DNA of 64,000 nucleotides from Cupriavidus cauae (GTDB taxonomy: Bacteria; Pseudomonadota; Gammaproteobacteria; Burkholderiales; Burkholderiaceae), in assembly GCF_008632125.1 (NCBI RefSeq), contig NZ_VWRN01000034.1:62001-126000 (forward strand). Reading direction: 5' to 3'. Positions 54,417-63,759 of the stretch are shown piece after piece (the stretch's first letter is position 1; each line of letters begins with the position of its first letter). Position numbers and translations under genes: made by a program. The notes below the pieces were generated by a model, which was not told the origin of the DNA, did no database searches, and saw nothing but the letters and a program-made list of their open reading frames with translations.

Positions 54417-55307
54417 ATGTCACGACATATTGGAGTCATCGGCCTCGGTGCCATGGGCCTCGGCGTTGCGCGTTCGCTGCTGCGCGCCGGCTTTCGCGTC
54501 CACGCCTGCGACGTGCGCGACGATGTGCTGCGGGCGTTCGCTGCCGAAGGCGGCATCGCCTGCGCCACGCCGGCCGAACTGGGCGCGCAGTGCGACGTGG
54601 TGGTGACGCTGGTGGTCAATGCCGCGCAGACCGAAGCGGTACTGTTCGGCGAGCGGGGCGCGGCGGCCCGCATGAAGCCCGGCAGCGTGGTGATCGCCAG
54701 CGCCACGGTGGCCCCGGACTTCTCCGTGCAACTGGGCGAGCGCCTGGAAGCGGCGGGACTGCTGATGCTTGACGCCCCGGTGTCGGGCGGCGCGGCACGC
54801 GCGGCGTCGGGCGAGATGACGATGATGACGTCGGGACCGGCGGCCGCCTATGCCGCCTGCGAGGATGTGCTGGAGGCCATGGCCGGCAAGGTCTATCGCC
54901 TCGGCGAGCAGTACGGTGCCGGCTCCAAGGTCAAGATCATCAATCAGTTGCTGGCTGGCGTGCATATCGCGGCCGCGGCCGAGGCGATGGCCCTCGGTCT
55001 GCGCGAGGGCGTCGATCCCGACGCGTTGTACGACGTGATAACCCATAGCGCCGGCAACTCGTGGATGTTCGAGAACCGCGTGCCGCATATCCTCAATGGC
55101 GACTACACCCCACTGTCGGCGGTCGACATCTTCGTCAAGGACCTGGGCCTGGTGCTCGATACCGCGCGCCGCAGCAAGTTTCCCCTGCCGCTGTCGGCCA
55201 CCGCTCACCAGATGTTCATGAGCGCGTCCAGCGCCGGCCATGGTGGCGAGGACGACTCCGCGGTGATCAAGACCTTCCCCGGCATCACGCTGCCGCCCTC
55301 ACGCTGA
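54417..55307 (+). CDS. ltnD: L-threonate dehydrogenase
   Basis: 296 aa NAD-dependent enzyme of the 3-hydroxyisobutyrate dehydrogenase family oxidising L-threonate to 2-oxo-tetronate. Rossmann motif VIGLGAMG, substrate motif DAPVSGGAARA near 119, catalytic Lys173 in GAGSKVKIINQ. Identity comes from family plus context: ltnD-otnK-otnC-otnI-denD is the pathway assigned in Cupriavidus necator. The step feeds OtnI. Confidence 0.92.
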   Translation: MSRHIGVIGLGAMGLGVARSLLRAGFRVHACDVRDDVLRAFAAEGGIACATPAELGAQCDVVVTLVVNAAQTEAVLFGERGAAARMKPGSVVIASATVAPDFSVQLGERLEAAGLLMLDAPVSGGAARAASGEMTMMTSGPAAAYAACEDVLEAMAGKVYRLGEQYGAGSKVKIINQLLAGVHIAAAAEAMALGLREGVDPDALYDVITHSAGNSWMFENRVPHILNGDYTPLSAVDIFVKDLGLVLDTARRSKFPLPLSATAHQMFMSASSAGHGGEDDSAVIKTFPGITLPPSR

Positions 55308-55375
55308 CGACAGCCACGCTGAACGTCGCTCGTCCTCCGTCGCCCGCTGCCGCTGCCCGCTCTCCCCGTTTGCCC

Positions 55376-56728
55376 ATGTCCCAGTCCAACTCGCCCCGCC
55401 CGCTTCCGGGCCCGCTTCTTGGTTGTATCGCCGACGATTTCACCGGCGCCACCGATCTGGCCAACATGCTGGTCAAGAGCGGCATGCGCACGGTGCAGAC
55501 CATCGGCGTGCCGCCGTCCGCCGCGCCGCTGCAGGCGGACGCCATCGTCGTGGCGCTCAAATCGCGCACCATCACCGCGGCCGATGCCATTGCGCAATCG
55601 CTGGGCGCGCTCGCCTGGCTGCGCGAACAGGGCTGCCGCCAGTTCTTCTTCAAGTACTGCTCGACCTTCGACTCGACCGACGCCGGCAACATCGGCCCGG
55701 TGGCGGAAGCACTGCTCGATGCCCTCGGCGACCAGCCCGGGTTCTCGATCGCCTGTCCGGCCTTCCCGGAGAACGGCCGGACCGTCTATCGCGGTCATCT
55801 GTTCGTCGGCGATGCGCTGCTCAACGAGTCCGGCATGCAGAACCACCCGCTGACGCCGATGCGCGATGCCAACCTGGTGCGCGTGCTGCAACGGCAAACC
55901 CGCGGCAAGGTCGGTCTGATCCGCTACGACACGATTGCCGCCGGCCCGGCCGCGGTGCACGACGCGATCGGGCAGCTGCGCGCCGATGGAGTACGGCTGG
56001 CGATCGCCGACGCGCTGTCCGATCGCGACCTGCATGTCCTGGGCGAGGCCTGCGCCGACCTGCCGCTGGTGACCGGCGGCTCGGGCATCGCGCTCGGCTT
56101 GCCCGCCAACTTCCGCCGCGCGGGTCTGTTGGCCGAACGCACCGATGCCGCGCAATTGCCGCGCATCGAGGGCTACGCCGCCGTGCTGGCAGGCAGCGCA
56201 TCGCAGGCCACCAATGCGCAGGTGGCGGCTTGGCGCGGGGAGACAACGAACTCCGATTCCAATACGAACTCGGCAGCAGACGCCCGCCCGAGTTTCCGCA
56301 TCGACCCGCTCGCGGTGGCACGCGGCGAAGCGGTGGTGGAGCAGGCGCTGGCGTTTGCCCGTTCGCATCTGCCCGAGCCGGTACTGATCTATGCCACCGC
56401 CACGCCCGACGAAGTACGCAGCGTGCAGCAGGCGCTCGGCGTGACGGAGGCCGGCCAACTGGTGGAGGCGACGCTCGCCGCCATCGCGCGCGGTTTGCGG
56501 GAGATGGGCGTGCGCAAGTTCGTCGTCGCCGGCGGCGAGACGTCGGGCGCCGTCGTGCAGGCGCTCGAGGTCAATTCGCTGCAGATCGGCGCACAGATCG
56601 ATCCCGGCGTGCCGGCCACCGCCACCATCGACGCCGAGCCATTGGGGCTGGCGCTCAAGTCGGGGAATTTCGGCGCGGTGGACTTCTTTGCCAAAGCGCT
56701 GCGTCAGCTGGAAGGAGGCTCGCAATGA
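55376..56728 (+). CDS. otnK: 3-oxo-tetronate kinase
   Basis: 450 aa DUF1537-family kinase phosphorylating 3-oxo-tetronate at O4. N-terminal substrate domain with DDFTGATD (20-27) and a C-terminal nucleotide domain (GGETSGAVVQAL near 395-410). The start ATG is the Met of MSQSNSPRPLPG; upstream frames are shadows of ltnD. It follows ltnD by 68 bases and overlaps otnC by four bases (ATGA). Confidence 0.93.
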   Translation: MSQSNSPRPLPGPLLGCIADDFTGATDLANMLVKSGMRTVQTIGVPPSAAPLQADAIVVALKSRTITAADAIAQSLGALAWLREQGCRQFFFKYCSTFDSTDAGNIGPVAEALLDALGDQPGFSIACPAFPENGRTVYRGHLFVGDALLNESGMQNHPLTPMRDANLVRVLQRQTRGKVGLIRYDTIAAGPAAVHDAIGQLRADGVRLAIADALSDRDLHVLGEACADLPLVTGGSGIALGLPANFRRAGLLAERTDAAQLPRIEGYAAVLAGSASQATNAQVAAWRGETTNSDSNTNSAADARPSFRIDPLAVARGEAVVEQALAFARSHLPEPVLIYATATPDEVRSVQQALGVTEAGQLVEATLAAIARGLREMGVRKFVVAGGETSGAVVQALEVNSLQIGAQIDPGVPATATIDAEPLGLALKSGNFGAVDFFAKALRQLEGGSQ

Positions 56729-57363
56729 GAGAGGAAGCCCGACTGCGCGAGGAAATCTGCACGATTGGTGCGAGCCTGTATGCGCGCGGGCATGCGGTAG
56801 GCAGCGCCGGCAATATCAGCGCCCGACTCGATGACGGCTGGCTGATCACGCCCACCGATGCCTGCCTGGGCCGCCTGGACCCGGCGCGCATCGCCAAGGT
56901 CGATGCGAACGGCCGGCATGTCTCCGGCGACAGGCCATCGAAGACGCTGGCCCTGCATCGTGGCATCTACGCCAACGACCCCGAGGCGCGCGGCGTGGTC
57001 CATACCCACTCTACCCATCTGGTGGCGCTGACGCTGGCCGGCGTCTGGAGCGAGGACGACGTGCTGCCGCCGATCACGCCCTATTACGTGATGAAGGTCG
57101 GCCATATTCCGCTGCTGCGCTATCGGCGCCCCGGCGACCCCGAGGTGGCGGCGCAGGTCGCCGCGCTGGCCTCGCGCGTGCGTGGCGTACTGCTGGATCG
57201 GCTCGGCCCCGTGATGTGGGGCGCGTCGGTGTCGCAGGCGTCCTGGGCGCTCGAAGAACTCGAGGAAACCGCGCGCCTGTGGTTGATGACCGATCCGAAG
57301 CCGGCGCCGCTCGACGCCGCGGCCCTCGAAGAACTACGCCAGACCTTCGGCGCACGCTGGTAG
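56725..57363 (+). CDS. otnC: 3-oxo-tetronate 4-phosphate decarboxylase
   Basis: 212 aa class II aldolase/adducin-fold enzyme that decarboxylates 3-oxo-tetronate 4-phosphate to dihydroxyacetone phosphate. Zinc ligands His93 and His95 in VHTHST, a third His near 155. The FucA position of the general acid Glu reads Thr in PSKTLALH, consistent with decarboxylase rather than aldolase action. It is coupled to otnK by a four-base overlap. Length typical. Confidence 0.93.
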   Translation: MREEARLREEICTIGASLYARGHAVGSAGNISARLDDGWLITPTDACLGRLDPARIAKVDANGRHVSGDRPSKTLALHRGIYANDPEARGVVHTHSTHLVALTLAGVWSEDDVLPPITPYYVMKVGHIPLLRYRRPGDPEVAAQVAALASRVRGVLLDRLGPVMWGASVSQASWALEELEETARLWLMTDPKPAPLDAAALEELRQTFGARW

Positions 57364-57454
57364 CGCGCGCCAGCCCGCGGTGTGCACGGGCTTTCGTCAC
57401 GCACACCGGAGCCGGCGCGACAGCCGGCCCGACACCATCCAAAGGAGACAATCC

Positions 57455-58777
57455 ATGACAGCCTACGACGCGGCAGCGGCCGCCTACGTCGACGCACCCG
57501 GCAAAGCCGAACTCGACCTGACCTACCGCAAGGTGTTCTGGCGCATCGTGCCCTTCCTGATGCTGTGCTACGTGGTGGCCTATCTGGACCGCGTCAACGT
57601 CGGCTTCGCCAAGCTGCAGATGTCGCAGGATCTGGCGTTCAGCGAGACGGTGTTCGGCCTGGGCGCCGGCATCTTCTTCCTCGGCTACTTCCTGTTCGAG
57701 CTGCCGAGCAACATGCTGATGCACCGGCTCGGCGCCCGCATCTGGATTGCCCGCATCATGATCACCTGGGGCATCCTGTCGGCCATGTTCGCCTTCGTCA
57801 CGACGCCGACGCAGTTCTACGTGCTGCGCTTCCTGCTGGGGCTGGCGGAGGCGGGTTTCTATCCCGGCGTGATCCTTTACCTCACCTACTGGTTTCCATC
57901 GCACCGCCGCGCCAAGATCATCGCGGTATTCATGTCGGCGATTCCGGTATCGGGCATCTTCGGCAATCCGCTGTCCGGCTGGATCATGGAGAGCTTCCAC
58001 GGCGGCGCCGGCTTCCACGGCTGGCAGTGGATGTTCGTGCTGGAGGCCATCCCCGCGGTGCTGATCGGCATCGCGACGATCCTCTATCTGGACAACAACA
58101 TCCGCAGCGCCAAATGGCTGACCGAGCGCGAGAAGCAGCTGCTGGCCGACGAGATCGCCGCGCAGCCGCAGGAGCAGCAGAAGAACGCGCATTCGCTGCG
58201 CGCGGTATTTCGCGACCCGCGCATGTGGTGGATGTCGCTGATCTACTTCGCCTTCGTGTCCGGGCAGTACGGCCTGACGTTCTGGATGCCGACCTTCGTC
58301 AAATCGACGGGCATCAAGGGCACGCTGGAAATCGGGCTGCTCAGCGCGATCCCGTTCGTGGTGGCCATCGTGGCGATGAACCTGTTCGGCCACAGCGCGG
58401 ACAAGCGCCGGGAGCGGCGCTGGCATCTGATCGTACCGGCGCTGATGGGCACCATCGGCTTCACCGTCGCCGCTTCCGCGGCGGGCAACACGACGCTGTC
58501 CATCGTGGCGCTGTCCGTGGCCGCCGCCGGCGTGCTGACCTGCGCCCCGCTGTTCTGGTCGCTGCCGACCGCGTTCCTGGCCGGCAGCGCCGCCGCGGCC
58601 GGCATCGCCATCATCAATTCGATCGGCAATCTGGCCGGCTTTGCCAGCCCCTATCTGATCGGCTATCTGCGCGACGCCACCAACAGCACGGCCAGCGGCA
58701 TGTATGTGCTGGCCGGCATGCTGGTGCTTGGCGCCGTCGCCGTGTGGCTGACGCCGGCCAGGCTGGTCAACCGCTAA
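57455..58777 (+). CDS. MFS transporter, anion:cation symporter family (probable tetronate importer)
   Basis: 440 aa with 12 predicted membrane segments. The ACS-family opening is seen in RIVPFLMLCYVVAYLDRVNVGFA and the cytoplasmic motif GARIWIARIM; the long central loop lies near 215-265. This family imports organic acids and sugar acids. A good AAAGGAG precedes the ATG. Placed between otnC and otnI, it is the likely importer of L-threonate/D-erythronate. Confidence 0.9.
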   Translation: MTAYDAAAAAYVDAPGKAELDLTYRKVFWRIVPFLMLCYVVAYLDRVNVGFAKLQMSQDLAFSETVFGLGAGIFFLGYFLFELPSNMLMHRLGARIWIARIMITWGILSAMFAFVTTPTQFYVLRFLLGLAEAGFYPGVILYLTYWFPSHRRAKIIAVFMSAIPVSGIFGNPLSGWIMESFHGGAGFHGWQWMFVLEAIPAVLIGIATILYLDNNIRSAKWLTEREKQLLADEIAAQPQEQQKNAHSLRAVFRDPRMWWMSLIYFAFVSGQYGLTFWMPTFVKSTGIKGTLEIGLLSAIPFVVAIVAMNLFGHSADKRRERRWHLIVPALMGTIGFTVAASAAGNTTLSIVALSVAAAGVLTCAPLFWSLPTAFLAGSAAAAGIAIINSIGNLAGFASPYLIGYLRDATNSTASGMYVLAGMLVLGAVAVWLTPARLVNR

Positions 58778-58831
58778 TATGGACGCGGCGCGCTTGCGCC
58801 GCCTTCTCCCAACCCATCACGACTTGCTGCC

Positions 58832-59614
58832 ATGCCACGCTTTGCCGCCAATCTTTCGATGATGTACAACGAGCACGCGTTCCTGGACCGCTTCGCCGCG
58901 GCCGCGAACGATGGCTTCCGCGCCGTCGAATACCTGTTCCCGTACGACTTTCCGGCGGGCGAACTGAAGTCCCGGCTCGACGCGAATGGCCTGCAGCAGG
59001 CGCTGTTCAATGCGCCGCCCGGCGACTGGGCTGCCGGCGAACGCGGCATCGCTTCGCTGCCGGGACGGGAGGACGAATTCCGGCGCAGCATCGATACGGC
59101 CCTCGACTACGCGCGCGTGCTCGGCAACGACAAGCTGCACGTGATGGCGGGCCTCGCGGCGCCGGGCGTGCCGCGCGAGCAGCAACGCGCGGTCTATCTG
59201 CGCAACCTCGAGTACGCGGCTCGCGCGGCGCAAGGCGACGGCATCACGGTGCTGATCGAGCCGATCAACACGCGCGACATTCCCGGCTTCTTCCTGAATC
59301 GCCAGGACGACGCGCAAGCGATCTGCCGCGAGATCGGCGCGTCCAACCTGAAGGTGCAGTTCGACTGCTACCACTGCCAGATCGTCGAAGGCGATGTGGC
59401 CACCAAGCTGCGGCGGGACATGGCCGGCATCGGGCATATCCAGATCGCCGGCGTGCCGGAGCGGCACGAGCCGGATATCGGCGAACTGAATTATCCCTAT
59501 CTGTTCGAGACGATCGACGCGCTCGGCTACCAGGGCTGGATCGGCTGCGAATATCGCCCCAGGGCAGGTACCACCCACGGGCTTGGCTGGCTGCGCGCGT
59601 GGCTGCAGCGGTAG
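58832..59614 (+). CDS. otnI: 2-oxo-tetronate isomerase
   Basis: 260 aa TIM-barrel isomerase of the hydroxypyruvate-isomerase-like family converting 2-oxo- to 3-oxo-tetronate. Catalytic glutamates Glu143 ([13 protein letters not shown]) and Glu240 (GCEYRP); metal His in FDCYHCQI. It links LtnD and DenD to OtnK. It follows the transporter by 54 bases. Confidence 0.93.
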   Translation: MPRFAANLSMMYNEHAFLDRFAAAANDGFRAVEYLFPYDFPAGELKSRLDANGLQQALFNAPPGDWAAGERGIASLPGREDEFRRSIDTALDYARVLGNDKLHVMAGLAAPGVPREQQRAVYLRNLEYAARAAQGDGITVLIEPINTRDIPGFFLNRQDDAQAICREIGASNLKVQFDCYHCQIVEGDVATKLRRDMAGIGHIQIAGVPERHEPDIGELNYPYLFETIDALGYQGWIGCEYRPRAGTTHGLGWLRAWLQR

Positions 59615-59621
59615 CCCCTTC

Positions 59622-59670
59622 GGCAATCGAGGGCAATCGAGGCCACCGAGGCAATCCAGGGCAGTGGCGC
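59622..59670 (+). repeat. 9-10-bp degenerate tandem repeat between otnI and denD
   Basis: Units ggcaatcgag (twice), gccaccgag, gcaatccag and ggcagtgg start seven bases after the otnI stop and fill about half the gap before denD. Another short-period array in a 3' region. Confidence 0.5.
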
Positions 59671-59720
59671 ATTCGTCCGGCGCTACCCCATTCATCGCGA
59701 TTTCAACAAGGCAACCGATC

Positions 59721-60692
59721 ATGAAAGTGCTGATCACCGGCGGCGCCGGATTCCTCGGCCAGCGTCTGGCCAAACAGCTGCTGTCGCGCGGCGAACTGAA
59801 CGGCCCCGACGGCAAGCCGGCCCCCATCACGGAACTGGTGCTGGTCGATGTCGTGCGAGGCAACGATTTCGCAGACAAGCGCGTCACCACGCTGGTCGGC
59901 GATATCGCCGATGCCGCCCTGCTCGAACGCGCAATCGACCGCGATACCGCCGTGGTGTTCCATCTGGCCGCCATTGTCAGCGGCCAGGCCGAGGCCGATT
60001 TCGATCTCGGTATGCGCATCAATCTGGACGCCTCGCGCACGCTGCTGGAAGTGTGCCGGGCGAGGGGCCATCGGCCGCGCGTCGTGTTCACCAGCTCGGT
60101 GGCCGTCTACGGCGGCACGCTGCCCGAGGTGGTGCGCGACGATACCGCGCTCAATCCGCAATCGTCCTATGGCACGCAAAAGGCGATCGCAGAATTGATG
60201 CTGGCCGATTACAGCCGGCGCGGCTTTGTCGACGGCGTCGTGCTGCGGCTGCCAACCATCAGCGTGCGTCCCGGCCGGCCCAATGCCGCCGCCTCGTCGT
60301 TTGCCAGCGGCATCATTCGTGAACCGCTGAACGGCGAGGAGGCAATCTGCCCGGTGCCGGGCGACACGCGCCTGTGGCTGCTGTCGCCGCGCCGCGCCAT
60401 CGAGGCGCTGATCGCCGGCAGCGAGCTGCCCGGCGAACGCCTGGGCAACCGGCGCATCGTCAATCTGCCGGGCGTTTCCGTGACCGTGGACGAAATGATC
60501 GACGCCCTGCGGGAGGTCGCCGGCGACGAAGCCGCCAACCGCATCCGCCGCGAGCCCGACAGCCGCGTGCAGCAGATCGTCGGCAGCTGGCCGGGCCGCT
60601 GGGACACGACGCGCGCCGAGCAACTGGGGCTGCGCGGCGACGCCAGCTTCGTCGATGTCGTGCGGGCCTATATCGAGGATGAGTTGCGCTAA
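59721..60692 (+). CDS. denD: D-erythronate dehydrogenase
   Basis: 323 aa extended short-chain dehydrogenase. NAD-binding ITGGAGFLG at 5-13, catalytic Ser125-Ser126, Tyr150 and Lys154 (SYGTQK). It oxidises D-erythronate to its 2-oxo form, which OtnI then isomerises. The start is the ATG giving MKVLITGGAG. Its last codons are the first unit of a 15-bp repeat running into alkB. Confidence 0.92.
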   Translation: MKVLITGGAGFLGQRLAKQLLSRGELNGPDGKPAPITELVLVDVVRGNDFADKRVTTLVGDIADAALLERAIDRDTAVVFHLAAIVSGQAEADFDLGMRINLDASRTLLEVCRARGHRPRVVFTSSVAVYGGTLPEVVRDDTALNPQSSYGTQKAIAELMLADYSRRGFVDGVVLRLPTISVRPGRPNAAASSFASGIIREPLNGEEAICPVPGDTRLWLLSPRRAIEALIAGSELPGERLGNRRIVNLPGVSVTVDEMIDALREVAGDEAANRIRREPDSRVQQIVGSWPGRWDTTRAEQLGLRGDASFVDVVRAYIEDELR

Positions 60693-60742
60693 GGCGGGTT
60701 GCGACAAGGCGAGTTGCGCTACGCCGAAGTTGCGCTAGGGCG
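60682..60742 (+). repeat. 15-bp tandem repeat joining two convergent stop codons
   Basis: Four units: agttgcgctaaggcg (containing the denD TAA), ggttgcgacaaggcg, agttgcgctacgccga and agttgcgctagggcg. The last unit contains the complement of the alkB stop TAG (60735-60737). So both converging genes end inside copies of the same unit. Confidence 0.7.
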
Positions 60743-61331
60743 AACGCGCCGCGTTCCGCCGCTCCCGAAACGTGATCGACCAGCGCAATTCCCGCGTCGG
60801 CTCGACGCTGTGCTGCCACCGCCAACGGGCATCCCCCTCCAGCCGATAGATCGACCTGGGTTGCACTTCAAGCGCAAGCATCTGCCGCCGTAGCGACGGG
60901 CTGTAGGGATAAGGGCGAAAGCGCAGCCGCGCGGCGCGGCCCAGCGAGACGCCGAAAACGCGCTCGAAGTCCGGCACGTCGCGGTGCCAGCCCAGCGGCG
61001 TGCCCGGCGCATACTCGGCCACCAGGGCATGCACGAGCCGCTCCGGCGGCACGCCGGCCCATTGCGCCACGCGCTCGCGCAGCGGCAGCAGCCGCTCATC
61101 CAGGGCCTGTGCCGGCCGCAATTGATTGCTGTCGAAGTCGTAACTGCCGCCGAAGCTCACCACGCGGCGCAGGGCGAGGTAGCCCTTGTATCGTGCGGCT
61201 TCCAGCGGCAGCGTGCGGATGATGCCGATGAGGGACGCCTCTTCGTCGAGGGACAGGAATTCGGGCTGGTAGACGAGACCCGGAATCGAGGCCGGCGCGG
61301 CGTCGCCCTCGAACAAGCTGAACTGTTCCAT
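60735..61331 (-). CDS. AlkB-like Fe(II)/2-oxoglutarate dioxygenase
   Basis: 198 aa AlkB-family enzyme, expected to repair alkylated bases by oxidative demethylation. Iron ligands His116 and Asp118 (GWHRDV) and distal His174; the 2-oxoglutarate-binding Arg pair is in the C-terminal RWSITFRER. AAGGA precedes the ATG. It resembles the shorter ALKBH2/3-like bacterial group more than the E. coli AlkB at the N-terminus (YQPEFLSLDEEASL). It lies 182 bases downstream of the efflux lipoprotein gene and converges with denD. Confidence 0.88.
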   Translation of the reverse strand: MEQFSLFEGDAAPASIPGLVYQPEFLSLDEEASLIGIIRTLPLEAARYKGYLALRRVVSFGGSYDFDSNQLRPAQALDERLLPLRERVAQWAGVPPERLVHALVAEYAPGTPLGWHRDVPDFERVFGVSLGRAARLRFRPYPYSPSLRRQMLALEVQPRSIYRLEGDARWRWQHSVEPTRELRWSITFRERRNAARSP

Positions 61332-61513
61332 CGCGTTCCTTCTGGCTTTCGCGGCGCCTTCCGCGGGGCCCGGTTTGCCGGGCGGCAGGAAAGCCGACTG
61401 GCAATCCACCGTGTGGCGGGGGGACCCGAAGGTGCCGCCTGCACCTGCCCAGTCTACGCCGACGACGCCGTCGCGAAGCACCCTGCAGCAAACGCGATTG
61501 GCCTGCTCACGTA

Positions 61514-62974
61514 TCAACGAATCGCCAGCGCTTCGGGCGGCAAGGGCTGCCAGCCCCCACCGAGCGCCTTGAATGCGGCGACGGCCGCTCGCGCCGATTC
61601 CGTCTGTGCCTGTGCGCGGGCATCCGCCGCCTGCAGAAGGGATTCGTCGGCGTGCAGCACGTCGATCAGGCTCGCGGCCCCCTGCTGGTAGGCCGCGAAC
61701 GACGATCTTCTGGCACGGGAGAGCGAGGCCTCCCCTTGCGTCAGTACGGCGGCTTGCTCCTGGCGATGGACCAGCGCCGAGAAGGCGTTTTCCACATCCT
61801 CGGTGGCCCGCAGCACGGACTGGCGATAGGCGGCCAAGGCCTCGGCATCCCGCCCCTTCGCGAGATCGATCTGCGCATCGATGCGGCCGAAATCGAACAG
61901 GCGCCACCGCAGCCCGAGCACACCGGACGCCTGGCTTGCGCCACTGGTCAGCAGATTGCCGCTGGAAATCGCCGTGGCGCTTCCCAGAAGTGCGCTCAGC
62001 GAGAACTTCGGGTAGTACTCGGCCATTGCTTCGCCGATTCGGGCATTGGCCGCGGCGAGCCGGCGTTCGGCGGCGATCAGGTCGGGCCGGCGCTGAAGCA
62101 GCTCCGCGGGCGTACCCATCTCGGTGATCCGCGGCGTCGCGGGAATCGGTGCCGCGGCTTCGAGTTCGGCGCGATGGGTGCCGGGCGGGACACCCAACAT
62201 CACGTCCAGCGCGTTCATCGCCGCATCGAGGCCCGTCTGCAGGACGGGAACGGTGGCCTGGACGCGCGCCAGCGCCCCTTCGGTCTGTCGCACTTGATAC
62301 TCGGCGGCCAGTCCCTTCGCGTACAGCAACCCGACTTTCGCCAGCAGGTCCTGCTGCGTGCCGACTTGCCGCCGGGCGATGTCCAGACGCGACTGCAAGC
62401 CCCGGATGGCGATGTAGATGTCCGCCGTCTGCGCGGCCACCGCCAGCCGGGCCGCCACGGCACTGGCCTGCGTCGCTTGATAGTCGGCCAGCGCGGCTTC
62501 GCGGCCGCGTCGCAGCCCACCGAACACGTGCACCTCCCAGCTCGCTCCCACGCCCACTTCGTAGGCACTTCCCCACCTGTCGTATCCGGGCGTGGCATTG
62601 AGGACCTGTCCCAGCGGCGTTTCTATCGACTGATGCGCACGGGCGGCCGAGCCGCTCACCACGCCTGACGGCAGCAAGGCCGCGTTGGCAGCCTTGAGTC
62701 CGGCGCGCGCCCGCGTGACGCGCGCCTGCGCCTGCGCGAGGTCCAGGTTCTGTTCCAGCGCCCACGACACGAAGCGCGGCAACAGTGGATCTCCAAACGA
62801 CTGCCACCAGGTCGCGAGCTCGGCGGCAGGCATGCCCCGCTCCTGTTTGACGGCCGCCTGCCCGATGTAATGGCTGGCAATGGGCGGGTCGGGCCGGCGG
62901 TAGTCGGGACCCACCGCGCAGCCAGCCATCACGCCGGCGCACAGCAGCAGAACGAGGGGACGGCGGGAAGGCAT
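61514..62974 (-). CDS. Outer-membrane efflux lipoprotein (NodT/OprM family)
   Basis: 486 aa TolC-like channel lipoprotein. Signal peptide with lipobox MAGC, then the family opening VGPDYRRPDPP. Two OEP repeats of coiled-coil helices are visible (for example LAQAQARVTRARAGLKAANAA and LIAAERRLAAANARIGEAMAE). It forms the exit duct of an RND pump. The divergent tetR and the RND adaptor to its right are presumably its partners; it is transcribed leftward from a shared control region. Confidence 0.92.
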   Translation of the reverse strand: MPSRRPLVLLLCAGVMAGCAVGPDYRRPDPPIASHYIGQAAVKQERGMPAAELATWWQSFGDPLLPRFVSWALEQNLDLAQAQARVTRARAGLKAANAALLPSGVVSGSAARAHQSIETPLGQVLNATPGYDRWGSAYEVGVGASWEVHVFGGLRRGREAALADYQATQASAVAARLAVAAQTADIYIAIRGLQSRLDIARRQVGTQQDLLAKVGLLYAKGLAAEYQVRQTEGALARVQATVPVLQTGLDAAMNALDVMLGVPPGTHRAELEAAAPIPATPRITEMGTPAELLQRRPDLIAAERRLAAANARIGEAMAEYYPKFSLSALLGSATAISSGNLLTSGASQASGVLGLRWRLFDFGRIDAQIDLAKGRDAEALAAYRQSVLRATEDVENAFSALVHRQEQAAVLTQGEASLSRARRSSFAAYQQGAASLIDVLHADESLLQAADARAQAQTESARAAVAAFKALGGGWQPLPPEALAIR

Positions 62975-62984
62975 GGGCGGAACC

Positions 62985-63033
62985 TTGGGTGGGTGGATGA
63001 GAGTGACTATAATACAAATCGGTCACTCGTTGT
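62985..63033. promoter_or_regulatory. Divergent promoters with TetR operator (site 1)
   Basis: Rightward: TTGGGT (62985-62990), 17 bases, TATAAT (63008-63013) for tetR. Leftward: TTGACA (63033 to 63028), 16 bases, TATTAT for the efflux lipoprotein. Between them lies the dyad GAGTGAC-N14-GTCACTC (63001-63028), covering both -10 regions. The same GTGAC-N14-GTCAC core recurs at 63694-63717, so this is the likely operator of the adjacent TetR protein. Confidence 0.75.
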
Positions 63034-63064
63034 CAACCCTTACCGCACGGGGTAATCTGATGGA

Positions 63065-63682
63065 ATGACCAAGACACGTTCTCCCGCGCCCCAGCTTCGA
63101 GGGCCGTCGGACCATGATGTCCGACACCAGATCGTCGAAGCGGCGACCGAATACTTCGGCCTTTACGGCTATGAGAAGACGACCGTCTCCGACCTGGCGA
63201 AGGCCATCGGCTTTTCCAAGGCCTACATCTACAAGTTCTTCGACTCCAAGCAGGCGATCGGCGAGGTCATCTGCTCCAACCGCCTGAGCGCGATCATGGC
63301 GGCCGTCGACGAAGCCGTTGCCGACGTCTCCTCCGCGTCGGAGCGGCTGCGCCGCATGTTCGGCGCGCTGGTCGAGGCCGGCAGCCACCTCTTTTTCAAC
63401 GACCGCAAGCTCTACGACATCGCCGCGACCTCGGCCAGCGAGTCCTGGCCGTCGGTTCGCGCCTACGAGGACCACCTCAGGAACCTGGTGCTGCAGATCC
63501 TGCGCGATGGCCGCGAGTCCGGCGAGTTCGAGCGCAAGACTCCGCTGGACGAGGCGGCCAACGCGATCTTCCTGGTGATGCGGCCGTACATCAATCCGCT
63601 GCTGCTGCAGCACAACCTCGACAATGCCGCCGAAGCCACACGACACCTGTCCAGCCTGATATTGCGCAGCCTGGCACCGTAA
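63065..63682 (+). CDS. TetR-family repressor of the efflux genes
   Basis: 205 aa regulator. N-terminal helix-turn-helix (TTVSDLAKAIGFSKAYIYKFFDSKQAIGE, about 40-68) and a helical ligand domain. Two matching dyads, one before it and one after it, flank the gene and would let it control tetR itself, the outer-membrane gene and the RND adaptor. The ligand is unknown; such pumps are usually induced by antibiotics, dyes or solvents. Confidence 0.9.
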   Translation: MTKTRSPAPQLRGPSDHDVRHQIVEAATEYFGLYGYEKTTVSDLAKAIGFSKAYIYKFFDSKQAIGEVICSNRLSAIMAAVDEAVADVSSASERLRRMFGALVEAGSHLFFNDRKLYDIAATSASESWPSVRAYEDHLRNLVLQILRDGRESGEFERKTPLDEAANAIFLVMRPYINPLLLQHNLDNAAEATRHLSSLILRSLAP

Positions 63683-63692
63683 GTTTTCTCCC

Positions 63693-63728
63693 TGTGACCA
63701 TTGACTAAATTGGTCACACGAATAAAAA
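63693..63728 (+). promoter_or_regulatory. Promoter with TetR operator (site 2) before the RND adaptor
   Basis: Perfect dyad TGTGACCA-N10-TGGTCACA (63693-63718), containing the GTGAC-N14-GTCAC core shared with site 1. A -35-like TTGACT (63701-63706) lies inside it and TAAAAA (63723-63728) follows after 16 bases. Repressor bound here would block the -35. Confidence 0.7.
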
Positions 63729-63759
63729 TGGGGATTCGACTCCGTCAGGAAGGATTCCC

